A stretch of 33,687 nt of DNA from an uncultured Erysipelotrichaceae bacterium (GTDB taxonomy: Bacteria > Bacillota_I > Bacilli_A > RF39 > UBA660), in the NCBI GenBank assembly GCA_902801825.1, contig CADCJS010000006.1, positions 56,001-89,687 on the forward strand, written 5' to 3'. Below, piece after piece: positions 1-8,646 of this stretch. The notes under the pieces were generated by a model, which was not told the DNA's origin, did not search any database, and saw nothing but the letters and a program-made list of their open reading frames with translations. A program made the position numbers and the translations under genes. The number at the start of each line of letters is the position of its first letter. Positions within the stretch are counted from its first letter, which is position 1.

Positions 1-297
1 GATTTATGCGCTAGTTTTGAAGATGTAATAGTTAAATCATTAACTAAGAAAACTATGAAAGCTATTAAAGAGTACAATGTAAAATATTTATTATTAGCAG
101 GAGGAGTATCTGCTAATAGTGGAATTAGAGACAAATTTATAGAATTATGTAATGAAAAAAATATTAAAATAACTATTCCAAATTTAAAATATTGTACAGA
201 TAATGCTACTATGATTGCTACAGTAGGTTATTACATGTTTATAAAGAAACAATTCTCAGATTTATCATTAAAAATAAATCCTTCATTAGATTTATAA
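1..297 (+). CDS. tsaD: TsaD, tRNA N6-threonylcarbamoyladenosine transferase (3' end only)
   Basis: The reading frame is open from base 1, so this is the C-terminal 98 residues of a gene that starts outside the window; the first internal ATG (55) is not the start. The fragment carries typical TsaD C-terminal motifs: LLLAGGVSANSGIR (ATP-binding lobe), the YCTDNATMIA stretch near the metal site, and the terminal NPSLDL. TsaD transfers the threonylcarbamoyl group to A37 of ANN-decoding tRNAs, working with TsaB and TsaE in bacteria, in the cytoplasm. It ends in a terminator hairpin that also serves the convergent ABC operon. Identity is near certain; only the N-terminal part, including the metal-binding histidines, cannot be checked. 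Confidence 0.93.
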   Translation, partial: DLCASFEDVIVKSLTKKTMKAIKEYNVKYLLLAGGVSANSGIRDKFIELCNEKNIKITIPNLKYCTDNATMIATVGYYMFIKKQFSDLSLKINPSLDL

Positions 298-327
298 AAA
301 GCGATTATTTATATTTAATCGCTTTTT
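296..327. terminator. Bidirectional intrinsic terminator between tsaD and the ABC operon
   Basis: A perfect 12-bp stem pairs 296-307 with 316-327 around an 8-base loop (308-315). The left arm starts with five A and the right arm ends with five T, so each strand has a U-tract after the hairpin. The stop codons of both convergent genes (295-297 and 305-307) lie in or at the stem. Confidence 0.9.
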
Positions 328-1093
328 CTATTTTACAAATTATTATATAAAAGATTATAGTTAAAATGACTAGAATAAAAATACCTGTTAAAACCATATT
401 CATATTAAATATTTGTGATCCATAATTAATCAAATAACCTATTCCTTTTTTTGATACTAATAGTTCGCCCATGATAACTCCTACAAAACACATACTAATA
501 TTTATTTTAAAAGAGTCTATTATATTTAAATAGTTACTTGGTAAAACTACCTTTGTAAATATTTGTATTTTATTCGCACCTAATGCTTTTACAATTATTA
601 TTCTATTTTTATCAGTATTTTTAAATGAATTATAAATATTAATAATACTTAAAATACTTGATATAAGTAATGCCATTATAATAATTGATCTTACATTCGC
701 ACCATTTATAATAATTATTAATGGTCCAAGACTTACTTTAGGTAAACTATTAATTATTGTTAAAAAAGGGTCAAATACTTTATAAATTGTTTTATTAAAC
801 CAAAAGATAGTAGCTATTACTAAACCGATAATATTTCCTATAAAAAAACTTATAATTATTTCATATAATGTAGTAAAAATGTGTGATAGTAAATTATTAT
901 TCTTTAACAAAGATATAATTGTTATAAATATTTTACTTGGAGAAGATAATAAAAAATTATTAATTATACCTATTTTTGAAGTTATTTCCCAAATTAGTAA
1001 TATAAATAATATTAATAGTATTTGAGTTAACAATATAAATTTTTTTTTATTTTTTATATTTTTTAAATATATTTTTCTTTCGTTATTCATCAT
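305..1093 (-). CDS. ABC transporter permease, NitT/TauT (SsuC/ThiX-like) family
   Basis: This 262-residue integral membrane protein has about six hydrophobic segments and a BPD_transp_1 signature. The EAA-type loop that contacts the ATPase is visible as KALGANKIQIFTKVVLP, followed by a GELLVSKKGIGYLI stretch typical of SsuC/TauC/ThiX permeases. It would form the membrane channel of the importer encoded with the two upstream genes. It starts with tandem ATG codons and overlaps the 3' end of the ATPase gene by 11 bases, so translation is probably coupled. The family imports sulfonates, nitrate or thiamine precursors; nothing in this permease decides the substrate. It ends in the shared bidirectional terminator. 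Confidence 0.85.
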   Translation of the reverse strand: MMNNERKIYLKNIKNKKKFILLTQILLILFILLIWEITSKIGIINNFLLSSPSKIFITIISLLKNNNLLSHIFTTLYEIIISFFIGNIIGLVIATIFWFNKTIYKVFDPFLTIINSLPKVSLGPLIIIINGANVRSIIIMALLISSILSIINIYNSFKNTDKNRIIIVKALGANKIQIFTKVVLPSNYLNIIDSFKINISMCFVGVIMGELLVSKKGIGYLINYGSQIFNMNMVLTGIFILVILTIIFYIIICKIEKAIKYK

Positions 1094-1829
1094 TTATAAT
1101 ATCTTTCCATATTTTATTATAATAAGAAATATATTTTTCTTTTGTTTTATTATTTATAAAGTTATCATCTTTATCATAATTAATATTATATATATTTTTT
1201 ATTTTTGATGGTCTATTACTTAGAACAACAATCCTATTACATATATTTAAAGCTTCATCTATATCATGTGTAACCATTATTAAAGTCTTTTTTTCTTTTT
1301 TTAAAATATTATATATATCATTAGAAACAATTAGTCTTGTTTGATAATCTAATCTAGAAAATGGTTCATCAAGTAAAATAATATCTGGAGAAATAGCTAG
1401 TGTTCTAATTAAAGCTACTCTTTGTCTTTGACCACCTGATAAATCTTTTGGATAACTATTTGTATATTCTTCTAAACCATATTTTTTTAACATATCTTTA
1501 ACTTTATTAATATTTTCTTTTGTATATTCTTTTTTTATCTTTAAACCTAATAAACAATTATCTAAAATTGTTAAAAAAGGCATTAAACAATCATCTTGTA
1601 ACATATAACCAATTAATGTATTTTTATCTTTTATTATACTTCCACAAGAAGGTTTTTCTATATTAGCAATAATAGATAATAGAGTAGATTTACCAGAACC
1701 AGAGGAACCTATTATTCCAATAAAGTCCCCTTTATTAACCTGAAGATTAATGTTATTTAAAACATTTATCTCATTTAATCTAGTCTGGTAGTTTTTATAT
1801 AGTTTGTCTATTTTTAATATTTGATTCAT
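1083..1829 (-). CDS. ABC transporter ATP-binding protein, NitT/TauT (SsuB/TauB-like) family
   Basis: This 248-residue cytoplasmic ATPase powers the importer. All catalytic motifs are present: Walker A GSSGSGKST (residues 41-49), a Q-loop MLQDD, the signature LSGGQRQR near residue 130, Walker B IILLDEP with D-loop SRLD, and the switch histidine in MVTHDIDEA. Length is normal for SsuB/TauB proteins. Its ATG overlaps the stop of the binding-protein gene by one base (TAATG on the minus strand), a strong sign of a single operon with coupled translation. Substrate specificity cannot be read from the ATPase. Confidence 0.9.
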   Translation of the reverse strand: MNQILKIDKLYKNYQTRLNEINVLNNINLQVNKGDFIGIIGSSGSGKSTLLSIIANIEKPSCGSIIKDKNTLIGYMLQDDCLMPFLTILDNCLLGLKIKKEYTKENINKVKDMLKKYGLEEYTNSYPKDLSGGQRQRVALIRTLAISPDIILLDEPFSRLDYQTRLIVSNDIYNILKKEKKTLIMVTHDIDEALNICNRIVVLSNRPSKIKNIYNINYDKDDNFINNKTKEKYISYYNKIWKDIINDE

Positions 1830-2827
1830 TATTTTATCATATATTTAGTATTTACTAATTTGTTATAATCTACTTTTTTATCTAATTTTCCAGCATTAAT
1901 CATTATTTCTTGTAATCTATCAAATTCTTCTTTTTTAAAGTAAGTATTTTTTCCCCAAGCATTATTATCTTTATATCTCTTAATCATTTTAGTTAATTCA
2001 TTTATCGTCATATCTGGAAAGAAATCAATAATTGTTTTTGCTATTTCCTCTTCATTATGAGTATATACATATTCTTGGCCTTTAGTTATTGCTTTATTAA
2101 ATCCTTCAATAACATTTTGGTTATTATTTATATAACTTTTTCTAGCATTATAAGATGTATATGGAACTTCACCTGCATATTCACCTAAGTATCCTACTAT
2201 ATAACCCATTTTTTCATTTTCTATTTTAGTTGCACTTGGTTCAAATAGGGTTACAAAATCAGAATTACTATTTATAAATGCACTTGCCATTAATGCAAAA
2301 TCAACACTTTTATCTATATCAACTTTGTTTATATCCACATTATTCTTTTTAAGTGCATATTCTAGTGTCATTTCTGGCATACCGCCATCTCTACCACCAA
2401 TAATCTTTTTATTTTCTAAATCTTTTAAAGTAAAGTTTTTCATTTTCTTTTTAGATACTATAAAAGAACCATCTCTTTTTGTTAAAGAAGCAAATGTTAC
2501 TATATAATCTTTTTCATTAGAATTATATACGTAAATAGACGCTTCACTTCCACAGAATCCTACATCAACATCTCCAGATAATACAGCTGCTGTAACTTTA
2601 TCTGCTCCAGGTGTTAAAGATAAATCAATTTTAATATTTTCATCTTTAAAGAATCCTTTTTTTATTGCTACGTATTGAGGAGCATAAAATATTGAATGAG
2701 CTACTTCAGCTACCTTTACTGTTTTTAATTTATTATTTTTATCTTCATTATCTTTGTTTTTTAGTATTAAAAAACTAGATAAACATAATACAAATATACA
2801 TATTAAATAAATTATAAATTTTTTCAT
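1829..2827 (-). CDS. ABC transporter substrate-binding protein, NMT1/THI5-like (SsuA/ThiY family)
   Basis: This is the first gene of the minus-strand importer operon (332 residues). After an N-terminal hydrophobic segment (about residues 3-22) comes a periplasmic-binding-protein fold of the NMT1/SsuA type: a start such as EVAHSIFYAPQYVAIKKGFF, then a GADKVTAAVLSGDVDVGF stretch and a GGMPEMTLEYAL motif. It should capture the ligand outside the membrane and hand it to the permease. Related proteins bind hydroxymethylpyrimidine or other thiamine precursors, sulfonates, or aromatic compounds; the ligand here is open. The cysteines at 10 and 15 are not in a good lipobox (LC rather than GC/AC/SC), so it may be held by an uncleaved anchor. 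The Shine-Dalgarno is AAAGGAT, with a weak TAAAAT -10 at about 2848-2853 on the minus strand. Confidence 0.85.
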   Translation of the reverse strand: MKKFIIYLICIFVLCLSSFLILKNKDNEDKNNKLKTVKVAEVAHSIFYAPQYVAIKKGFFKDENIKIDLSLTPGADKVTAAVLSGDVDVGFCGSEASIYVYNSNEKDYIVTFASLTKRDGSFIVSKKKMKNFTLKDLENKKIIGGRDGGMPEMTLEYALKKNNVDINKVDIDKSVDFALMASAFINSNSDFVTLFEPSATKIENEKMGYIVGYLGEYAGEVPYTSYNARKSYINNNQNVIEGFNKAITKGQEYVYTHNEEEIAKTIIDFFPDMTINELTKMIKRYKDNNAWGKNTYFKKEEFDRLQEIMINAGKLDKKVDYNKLVNTKYMIK

Positions 2828-2886
2828 TATACCATCCTTTCAAATTTATTTTATTCAAAAAATGTATTTATGTGATTAATAAATTA

Positions 2887-2907
2887 TGATACAATTAATA
2901 AGGTGAT
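2887..2907 (+). promoter_or_regulatory. Extended -10 promoter and Shine-Dalgarno of pcrA
   Basis: TG-N-TACAAT at 2887-2895 is an extended -10 box. The start of transcription expected about seven bases on falls at about 2902, directly at the AGGTGAT Shine-Dalgarno (2901-2907). The leader would be only about 10 bases. No good -35 is seen. This argues for the ATG at 2912 over the GTG at 2903. Confidence 0.6.
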
Positions 2908-2911
2908 AGTT

Positions 2912-5026
2912 ATGAATTTACTTGATAGTTTAAATAATAAGCAAAAAGAAGCTGTGGAGAATTTAGATGGACCAATGCTAGTTTTAGCAGGAGCTGGTAG
3001 TGGAAAAACTAAAGTTTTAACAACAAAAGTTGCATATCTTTTGGATAACAGAAATATTTCACCAGAAAATATTTTAGCGATAACTTTTACAAATAAAGCA
3101 GCTAAAGAAATGAAAGAAAGAATATATAAATTAGTTGGAAATAGAGCTTTTTTAATTCAAATATCTACATTTCATTCTTTTGGTTTAAAGTTACTTAAGG
3201 AAAATTATAAGTATTTAGGATATGATAGTAATTTTACAATTTTAGATTCAGATGATTCTTTAAGTGTTATTAAGAAAGTTATGAAAGAATTAGATATTGA
3301 TTCAAATAAGTATAATTATAGAGCAATTAGAAATGTTATTTCTAATAATAAAAATGAAATGGTTGATCCTATAGAATATCATAAGTTTGTACATAACGAT
3401 TTTGATGAAGTAGCGGAAAAAGTATATTTAGAATATGAAAAGAGTTTAAAAAGAAGTAATGCGATAGATTTTGATGATTTATTAATACTTCCTTTGAAAT
3501 TATTTAATGAGAATATAGATATTTTAAAAAAATATCAAGAAAAATATAAGTATGTATTTATTGATGAATATCAAGATACTAATACTCCTCAATATTTACT
3601 TAGTAAAATGATTTGTAATAAATATAAAAACATTACTGTAGTAGGAGATAATGATCAAGCTATTTTTACTTGGAGAGGTGCTAATTATAAAAATATATTA
3701 AATTTTGAAAAAGATTATAAAGACTCAAAAGTTGTAATATTAGATGAAAATTATAGATCTACAAAGAATATTTTAAAGGCAGCAAATAATGTTATAAGGA
3801 ATAATAAAATTAGAAAAGAAAAGAATTTATGGACTGAAAATGAGGATGGAAAATTAATTAGTTATTATAAAGCTTTTGATGAAAAAGATGAGTCTAATTT
3901 TGTTGTTAAAGAGATTAAGAAAAAAATAAGTGAAGGTGTTAATCCAAATGATATTTGTGTTTTGTATAGGGCAAATGCCCAATCTAGAACACTAGAAGAA
4001 AGTTTTTTATCTAATAATATTTCTTATAGAATAGTAGGTTCTTATGCATTTTATAATAGAAAAGAAATAAAAGATTTAATATCTTATTTAAAATTAATTC
4101 ATAATGAAAAAGATGATGTTTCTTTATTAAGAGTTATAAATTATCCAAAAAGAGGTATAGGTAATAAAACTATAGAGAATTTAAATATAATTGCTAGAAG
4201 TAATAATACATCCTTATTTGAATCAATTAGTAGTGGAAAAGAATTAGAATTCAAAAAAATAATAGAAGAACTAAAAAAAGATAAAGATAAAATGTCTTTA
4301 ACAGATTTTATTGATTTAGTTTTAATAAAATCTGGTATTAAAAAAGATTTAGAAGAAGAAAAGACTTTAGAAGCAGATATAAGATTAGAAAACTTAGAAG
4401 AGTTTAAATCAATAACAAAAAGTTTTGAAGAAAATGAAGGATTAACTGGGTTAGATGATTTTCTAGATGAATTAAGTTTAGTTAGTGATGTTTCTGATAC
4501 AAAAAATGATTCTCTTGAAGAAAAGATAACTTTAATGACAATGCATGCGGTAAAAGGATTAGAGTTTGATTATGTGTTTGTAGTTGGTTTTGAAGAGGGG
4601 ATTTTTCCTCACAATAATTCTATGGATAGTAGTGAAGATTTAGAGGAAGAAAGAAGATTGTGTTATGTTGCTATAACAAGAGCAAAAAAACAATTATATT
4701 TAATAAATGCAAGAAGTAGATTATTATTTGGTAAAGTTTCTTCAAATATTCCTAGTAGATTCATAAATGAAATAGGAATGGATATGCTTGATGAGATTAA
4801 AAAAGAAGGATTGTTTAGTTTAAATAAAAAAATAGATAAAGAAAAAATGATGACAGATAATGATTTATCTGTAGGAGATTTAATTGTTCATGAAAAATAT
4901 GGTAGTGGTGTAGTAATAAATATTGAAGGTGTAATCGCAACTATATCATTTACAAAAAGTGGAGTTAAAAAATTACTTAAAAATCATAAAGCAATAAAGA
5001 AAGTGGGTACTTATGAAGAAAGTTAG
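2912..5026 (+). CDS. pcrA: PcrA/UvrD-type ATP-dependent DNA helicase
   Basis: An SF1A 3'-5' DNA helicase used in repair and in clearing RecA and replication-transcription conflicts. Motifs run in order: Q-motif NNKQKEAV, Walker A AGAGSGKT, motif II VFIDEYQDTN, motif III GDNDQAIFTWRGA, motif IV LDENYRST, motif V TMHAVKGLEFDYVFV and motif VI CYVAITRAKK. The last about 50 residues (GDLIVHEKYGSGVV onward) match the small Tudor-like domain of Gram-positive PcrA that contacts RNA polymerase. The ATG at 2912 is chosen because AGGTGAT lies five bases upstream; a GTG at 2903 would overlap the Shine-Dalgarno. Its 3' end overlaps galU by 14 bases, so the two are co-transcribed. Confidence 0.95.
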   Translation: MNLLDSLNNKQKEAVENLDGPMLVLAGAGSGKTKVLTTKVAYLLDNRNISPENILAITFTNKAAKEMKERIYKLVGNRAFLIQISTFHSFGLKLLKENYKYLGYDSNFTILDSDDSLSVIKKVMKELDIDSNKYNYRAIRNVISNNKNEMVDPIEYHKFVHNDFDEVAEKVYLEYEKSLKRSNAIDFDDLLILPLKLFNENIDILKKYQEKYKYVFIDEYQDTNTPQYLLSKMICNKYKNITVVGDNDQAIFTWRGANYKNILNFEKDYKDSKVVILDENYRSTKNILKAANNVIRNNKIRKEKNLWTENEDGKLISYYKAFDEKDESNFVVKEIKKKISEGVNPNDICVLYRANAQSRTLEESFLSNNISYRIVGSYAFYNRKEIKDLISYLKLIHNEKDDVSLLRVINYPKRGIGNKTIENLNIIARSNNTSLFESISSGKELEFKKIIEELKKDKDKMSLTDFIDLVLIKSGIKKDLEEEKTLEADIRLENLEEFKSITKSFEENEGLTGLDDFLDELSLVSDVSDTKNDSLEEKITLMTMHAVKGLEFDYVFVVGFEEGIFPHNNSMDSSEDLEEERRLCYVAITRAKKQLYLINARSRLLFGKVSSNIPSRFINEIGMDMLDEIKKEGLFSLNKKIDKEKMMTDNDLSVGDLIVHEKYGSGVVINIEGVIATISFTKSGVKKLLKNHKAIKKVGTYEES

Positions 5027-5885
5027 AAAATGTGTTATTCCAGTAGCAGGAATGGGAACAAGATTTTTACCTGGGACAAAAGCAATTCCAAAAGAAATGT
5101 TTCCAATTATAGATAAACCAGCTATACAATATATTGTTGAAGAAGCAGTTAATAGTGGTATAGAAGAAATATTATTTATAACAAGTTCTTATAAAAATTC
5201 TGTTATAGATCATTTTGATAAAAATTATGAACTTGAAAGTAGGCTTGAAAAGAATAATAAATTAGACAAACTAGATTTAGTTAAGAAAATATCTTCCTTA
5301 GCAACTTTTACATATATTAGACAAGGTGAACCTCTTGGGTCAGGACATGCGATAAAATTAGCAAAGAATTTTGTAGGAGATGAACCATTCGCTGTAATGT
5401 ATGGTGATGATGTCATGATGGAAAATAATAAACCTGTATTACAACAATTAATAGATATTTATGAAGAAAAAGATTGTAATGTAATAGGGATAAAAGAAGT
5501 AGAAAAAAAACTTGTTAATAAATATGGAATTATTGAATATGAAAATGAGAAAACTGGTAAAATAAAAACAATAATTGAAAAGCCAAAAATTGAAGAAGCA
5601 CCAAGTAATCATGCGGGTTTAGGACGTTATATTGTTAAACCAGAAATATTTAATGAATTAGAAGTTTTAAGTAGAGGTGCTGGGGATGAATATCAATTTA
5701 CAGATGCAATGAAAGAATTAATGAAAAAACAAGATTTTTATGCATGTAAAATAGATGGAAAATATTTTGATATTGGCAATCAATTAGGATATATTAAAGC
5801 AAATGTAGAATTTTCTTTAAAACGTGATGATTTAAAAGAAGATGTAAAAAAATATATAGAAAATGAATTGAATCAATTAATATAA
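5013..5885 (+). CDS. galU: UTP--glucose-1-phosphate uridylyltransferase
   Basis: Makes UDP-glucose from UTP and glucose-1-phosphate in the cytoplasm, a precursor for glycolipids, teichoic-acid glycosylation and capsule. The 290 residues match GalU/GtaB in length. The nucleotidyltransferase signature is clear: VIPVAGMGTRFLPGTKAIPKEM near the N-terminus with DKPAIQYIVEEAV after it, a PLGSGHAI loop, an AVMYGDD metal motif and IEKPK. Translation starts inside the end of pcrA, with only a weak GTGGGT upstream, so coupling is likely. A lipid or wall glycosylation role fits a Gram-positive envelope but is inferred. Confidence 0.95.
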   Translation: MKKVRKCVIPVAGMGTRFLPGTKAIPKEMFPIIDKPAIQYIVEEAVNSGIEEILFITSSYKNSVIDHFDKNYELESRLEKNNKLDKLDLVKKISSLATFTYIRQGEPLGSGHAIKLAKNFVGDEPFAVMYGDDVMMENNKPVLQQLIDIYEEKDCNVIGIKEVEKKLVNKYGIIEYENEKTGKIKTIIEKPKIEEAPSNHAGLGRYIVKPEIFNELEVLSRGAGDEYQFTDAMKELMKKQDFYACKIDGKYFDIGNQLGYIKANVEFSLKRDDLKEDVKKYIENELNQLI

Positions 5886-5899
5886 TAATAGGTGATAAA

Positions 5900-7891
5900 A
5901 TGGATAAAATAAAAAATAGAATTAATGAATTAATAGATAAAATTAATAAAGCTAGTTATGAATATTATGCTTTAGATAATCCAACAATTACAGATCAAGA
6001 ATATGATGATATATATAATGAATTATTAAGGTTAGAAAAAAATTATCCTGAATTAAAAAGAGAAGATTCTCCTACAAATAGAGTTGGTGGAGAAGCTTTA
6101 TCTAAATTTGAAAAAGTTAGACATGAAACTCCAATGCTTTCATTTGATGATATTTTTAATGATGAAGAGATAGAATTATTTAATGAAAGAATTAAAAAGA
6201 CTATAAATAATCCAACATATACTTTAGAACCAAAAATGGATGGGCTATCTGGTTCATTATTATATAAAAATGGTGTTTTAATAAGGGCAGCTACTAGAGG
6301 AGATGGAATAGTAGGAGAAGATATTACTTTAAATGTAAAAACTATTAAGTCTGTTCCTTTAAAATTAAATAAGGAAATAGATATTGAAGTACGTGGTGAA
6401 ATTTACATGAGTAAAATATCATTTGAAAAAGTAAATATTGAAAAAAGAAAAAATAATGAAAGAGAATTTGCTAATCCTAGAAATGCAGCAGCAGGTTCAG
6501 TAAGACAATTAGATAGTAAAATAACCGCGACAAGAGATTTAGATTATATGGCATATTTTATTCCTAATCCAGAAAATTATGGTATATCAACACAACATGA
6601 ATCATTAGAATTCTTAAAAGAATTAGGATTTAAAACAAATTATAAATTAAATGGATTTGCTAAAGATTATAAAGATATAATAAACTATATAGAAGATTTA
6701 TCCATTAAAAGAGAAACACTTCCATATGTAATTGATGGAGTTGTATTAAAAGTAGATAATTTAGAAGATGAAAAAAAATTAGGATTTACTTCACGTGTTC
6801 CTAGATGGGGAATCGCATATAAATTTCCAGCAACTGAAGTTTTAACAACTTTAAAAGAAATAAAATTTACAGTTGGAAGAACTGGTAAAATAACACCTAA
6901 TGCAATATTCTCACCAGTTCATGTTGATGGATCACTTGTATCAAAAGCAACTTTACATAATGAAGATTATGTTATTGAAAAAGATGTAAGAGTAGGAGAT
7001 ATAATATCCATTAGAAAGGCAGGAGACGTAATTCCGGAAGTAGTTGAAGTAAAACTAGATAGAAGAGATAAAAGTTTGGAACCTTTTAAAATGATAACAA
7101 ATTGTCCAATTTGTAATACACCATTAATTAAAAAAGAAGCAAATCATTATTGTCCTAATGAAAAATGCCAGGCAAGACATATAGAAGGACTTATACATTT
7201 TGCTTCTAGAGATGCTATGAACATAGAAGGTTTTGGTGATAGAATTGTTGAAGATTTTTATAATGAAGGTTATTTAACAAAAATAGAAGATTTTTATCAT
7301 TTATATAAATATAAAGATGAATTAATGACATTAGAAGGTTTTGGAGAAAAAAGTATAGATAATTTGTTAAATGCAATTACTATATCAAAAAATAATTCTT
7401 TAGAAAAACTAATATTTGCTTTAGGTATAAGGTATGTTGGTAAAAAAACAGCTAAATTATTATCAATATATTTTGGTAGTATGGATAAATTTATGAAATC
7501 TGATTATGATACTTTAAAAAATATACCTGAGATAGGAGATATTATTGCTAAGAGTATTGTTGAATATTTTAAAAATGAGAACAATGTTAAATTATTATAT
7601 AATTTAAAAGAGTTAAATATAAATATGGAATATAAAGGAGAAAAGATTGATTCATCAAATGAAAAAGTATTTAGTAAAACATTTGTAATAACTGGTACTT
7701 TATCAAAACCAAGGGATTATTATAAAGAAATACTTGAAAATTTAGGGGGAAATGTTACTACTTCTGTAACTAAAAAAACAGATTATGTATTAGTAGGAGA
7801 TTCTCCAGGTAATAAATATGATAAAGCTATTTCATTGGGTATAAGAATACTAAATGAAAATGATTTTAATGATTTGATTATTAATGATTAA
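5900..7891 (+). CDS. ligA: NAD-dependent DNA ligase LigA
   Basis: Seals nicks during replication and repair, using NAD+. The 663 residues include the N-terminal Ia domain (YYALDNPTITDQEYD), the adenylation motif EPKMDG with the active lysine near residue 112, the RGDG motif, an OB fold, a four-cysteine zinc finger (CPICN then CPNEKC, near residue 400), helix-hairpin-helix repeats, and a C-terminal BRCT domain (from about residue 585, FVITGTL and GGNV). The usual KIDG is KMDG here, a conservative change. GGTGAT at 5891-5896 is placed three bases before the ATG, and the gene follows galU by 14 bases. A strong terminator closes the pcrA-galU-ligA unit. Confidence 0.97.
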   Translation: MDKIKNRINELIDKINKASYEYYALDNPTITDQEYDDIYNELLRLEKNYPELKREDSPTNRVGGEALSKFEKVRHETPMLSFDDIFNDEEIELFNERIKKTINNPTYTLEPKMDGLSGSLLYKNGVLIRAATRGDGIVGEDITLNVKTIKSVPLKLNKEIDIEVRGEIYMSKISFEKVNIEKRKNNEREFANPRNAAAGSVRQLDSKITATRDLDYMAYFIPNPENYGISTQHESLEFLKELGFKTNYKLNGFAKDYKDIINYIEDLSIKRETLPYVIDGVVLKVDNLEDEKKLGFTSRVPRWGIAYKFPATEVLTTLKEIKFTVGRTGKITPNAIFSPVHVDGSLVSKATLHNEDYVIEKDVRVGDIISIRKAGDVIPEVVEVKLDRRDKSLEPFKMITNCPICNTPLIKKEANHYCPNEKCQARHIEGLIHFASRDAMNIEGFGDRIVEDFYNEGYLTKIEDFYHLYKYKDELMTLEGFGEKSIDNLLNAITISKNNSLEKLIFALGIRYVGKKTAKLLSIYFGSMDKFMKSDYDTLKNIPEIGDIIAKSIVEYFKNENNVKLLYNLKELNINMEYKGEKIDSSNEKVFSKTFVITGTLSKPRDYYKEILENLGGNVTTSVTKKTDYVLVGDSPGNKYDKAISLGIRILNENDFNDLIIND

Positions 7892-7917
7892 AAGGGAAAT
7901 TTGATATTCCCTTTTTA
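7890..7917 (+). terminator. Intrinsic terminator after ligA
   Basis: A 9-bp stem (7890-7898 with 7907-7915, core GGG/CCC) and an 8-base loop are followed by a short T-run. The stem begins inside the ligA stop codon (7889-7891). Confidence 0.85.
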
Positions 7918-7920
7918 ATT

Positions 7921-7940
7921 TGATAAAATTAAGATGGTGA
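7921..7940 (+). promoter_or_regulatory. Extended -10 promoter and Shine-Dalgarno of the YgjP-like gene
   Basis: TG-A-TAAAAT at 7921-7929 forms an extended -10. The expected start of transcription (about 7936) coincides with GGTGA (7936-7940). The ATG at 7934 would then lie upstream of the transcript, so the ATG at 7946 is preferred. Confidence 0.55.
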
Positions 7941-7945
7941 AAGAT

Positions 7946-8581
7946 ATGTATATAACAATTAACAATAAAGAATATGAAGTTGTAGTTACTAAAAAAAATA
8001 TTAAGAATACTTATTTAAGAGTTAAAGAAGATATGAAAATATATGTAACAACTTCATATTTAACCCCTAACTTTATGATAAAAAAATTTATTTCAAATAA
8101 TGAGAATTTTATAAAAAAACAAATTAATAGACAAGAAATAAAAAAAGAAAAAAGTAATAACATATACTTTTTAGGAAATGAAATAAATATCATAAAAATA
8201 AATACAATAAAAAAACCTTATTTAGAAAATAATACTCTTTATGTTAAAGATGATAATGATATAGAAAAATGGTTTAAAAAACAAACAAAAATTATATTTA
8301 AAGAAAGACTAGACTATAATTATAGTATTTTTACAAGAAAGATTCCTTATCCAAAATTATATATTAGAAAAATGTCTACTAGATGGGGAGTATGTAATGT
8401 TAAATTAATAAAAGTAACCTTAAATAGTGAATTAATTCATAAAGATATTAATTGTTTAGATTATGTTATTATTCATGAACTTTCTCATTTAATACATAAA
8501 AATCATAGTAAAGAGTTTTGGAAACTAGTTGAAGAAAATAAACTGGATTATAAAATAATAAGAAAAGAAATGAGAGAATAG
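7946..8581 (+). CDS. YgjP-like zinc metallohydrolase (DUF45 family)
   Basis: A soluble protein of about 211 residues from the YgjP/DUF45 family. Conserved features are the RKMSTRWGVC block, the zinc motif HELSH (HExxH) in YVIIHELSHLIHKNHS, and the HSKEFW segment that supplies a further histidine ligand. The family includes E. coli YgjP, reported to be a UTP pyrophosphatase, and many proteins annotated as M48-like peptidases; the reaction here is not settled. The start at 7946 is chosen over 7934 because GGTGA sits five bases upstream and the 7934 ATG overlaps the probable transcription start. It stands alone between a terminator and the promoter of the LRR gene. Confidence 0.85.
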   Translation: MYITINNKEYEVVVTKKNIKNTYLRVKEDMKIYVTTSYLTPNFMIKKFISNNENFIKKQINRQEIKKEKSNNIYFLGNEINIIKINTIKKPYLENNTLYVKDDNDIEKWFKKQTKIIFKERLDYNYSIFTRKIPYPKLYIRKMSTRWGVCNVKLIKVTLNSELIHKDINCLDYVIIHELSHLIHKNHSKEFWKLVEENKLDYKIIRKEMRE

Positions 8582-8591
8582 TTGTTTTACC

Positions 8592-8620
8592 TTGACAAAA
8601 ATATTTTGGGAGGTTAAAAT
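8592..8620 (+). promoter_or_regulatory. Sigma-A type promoter of the LRR surface-protein gene
   Basis: TTGACA (8592-8597) and TAAAAT (8615-8620) are separated by exactly 17 bases, the clearest full -35/-10 promoter in the window. A second TATAAT-like box lies at 8626-8631. The predicted leader is about 20 bases and carries AGGAG (8632-8636). Confidence 0.75.
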
Positions 8621-8646
8621 TATTTTATAATAGGAGTATGATTGAA

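Noticed and set aside
2828-2902. TPP riboswitch ahead of the ABC importer
   Set aside because: The gap is only about 75 bases and is AT-rich with no TPP core motifs, too short for this riboswitch plus promoter.
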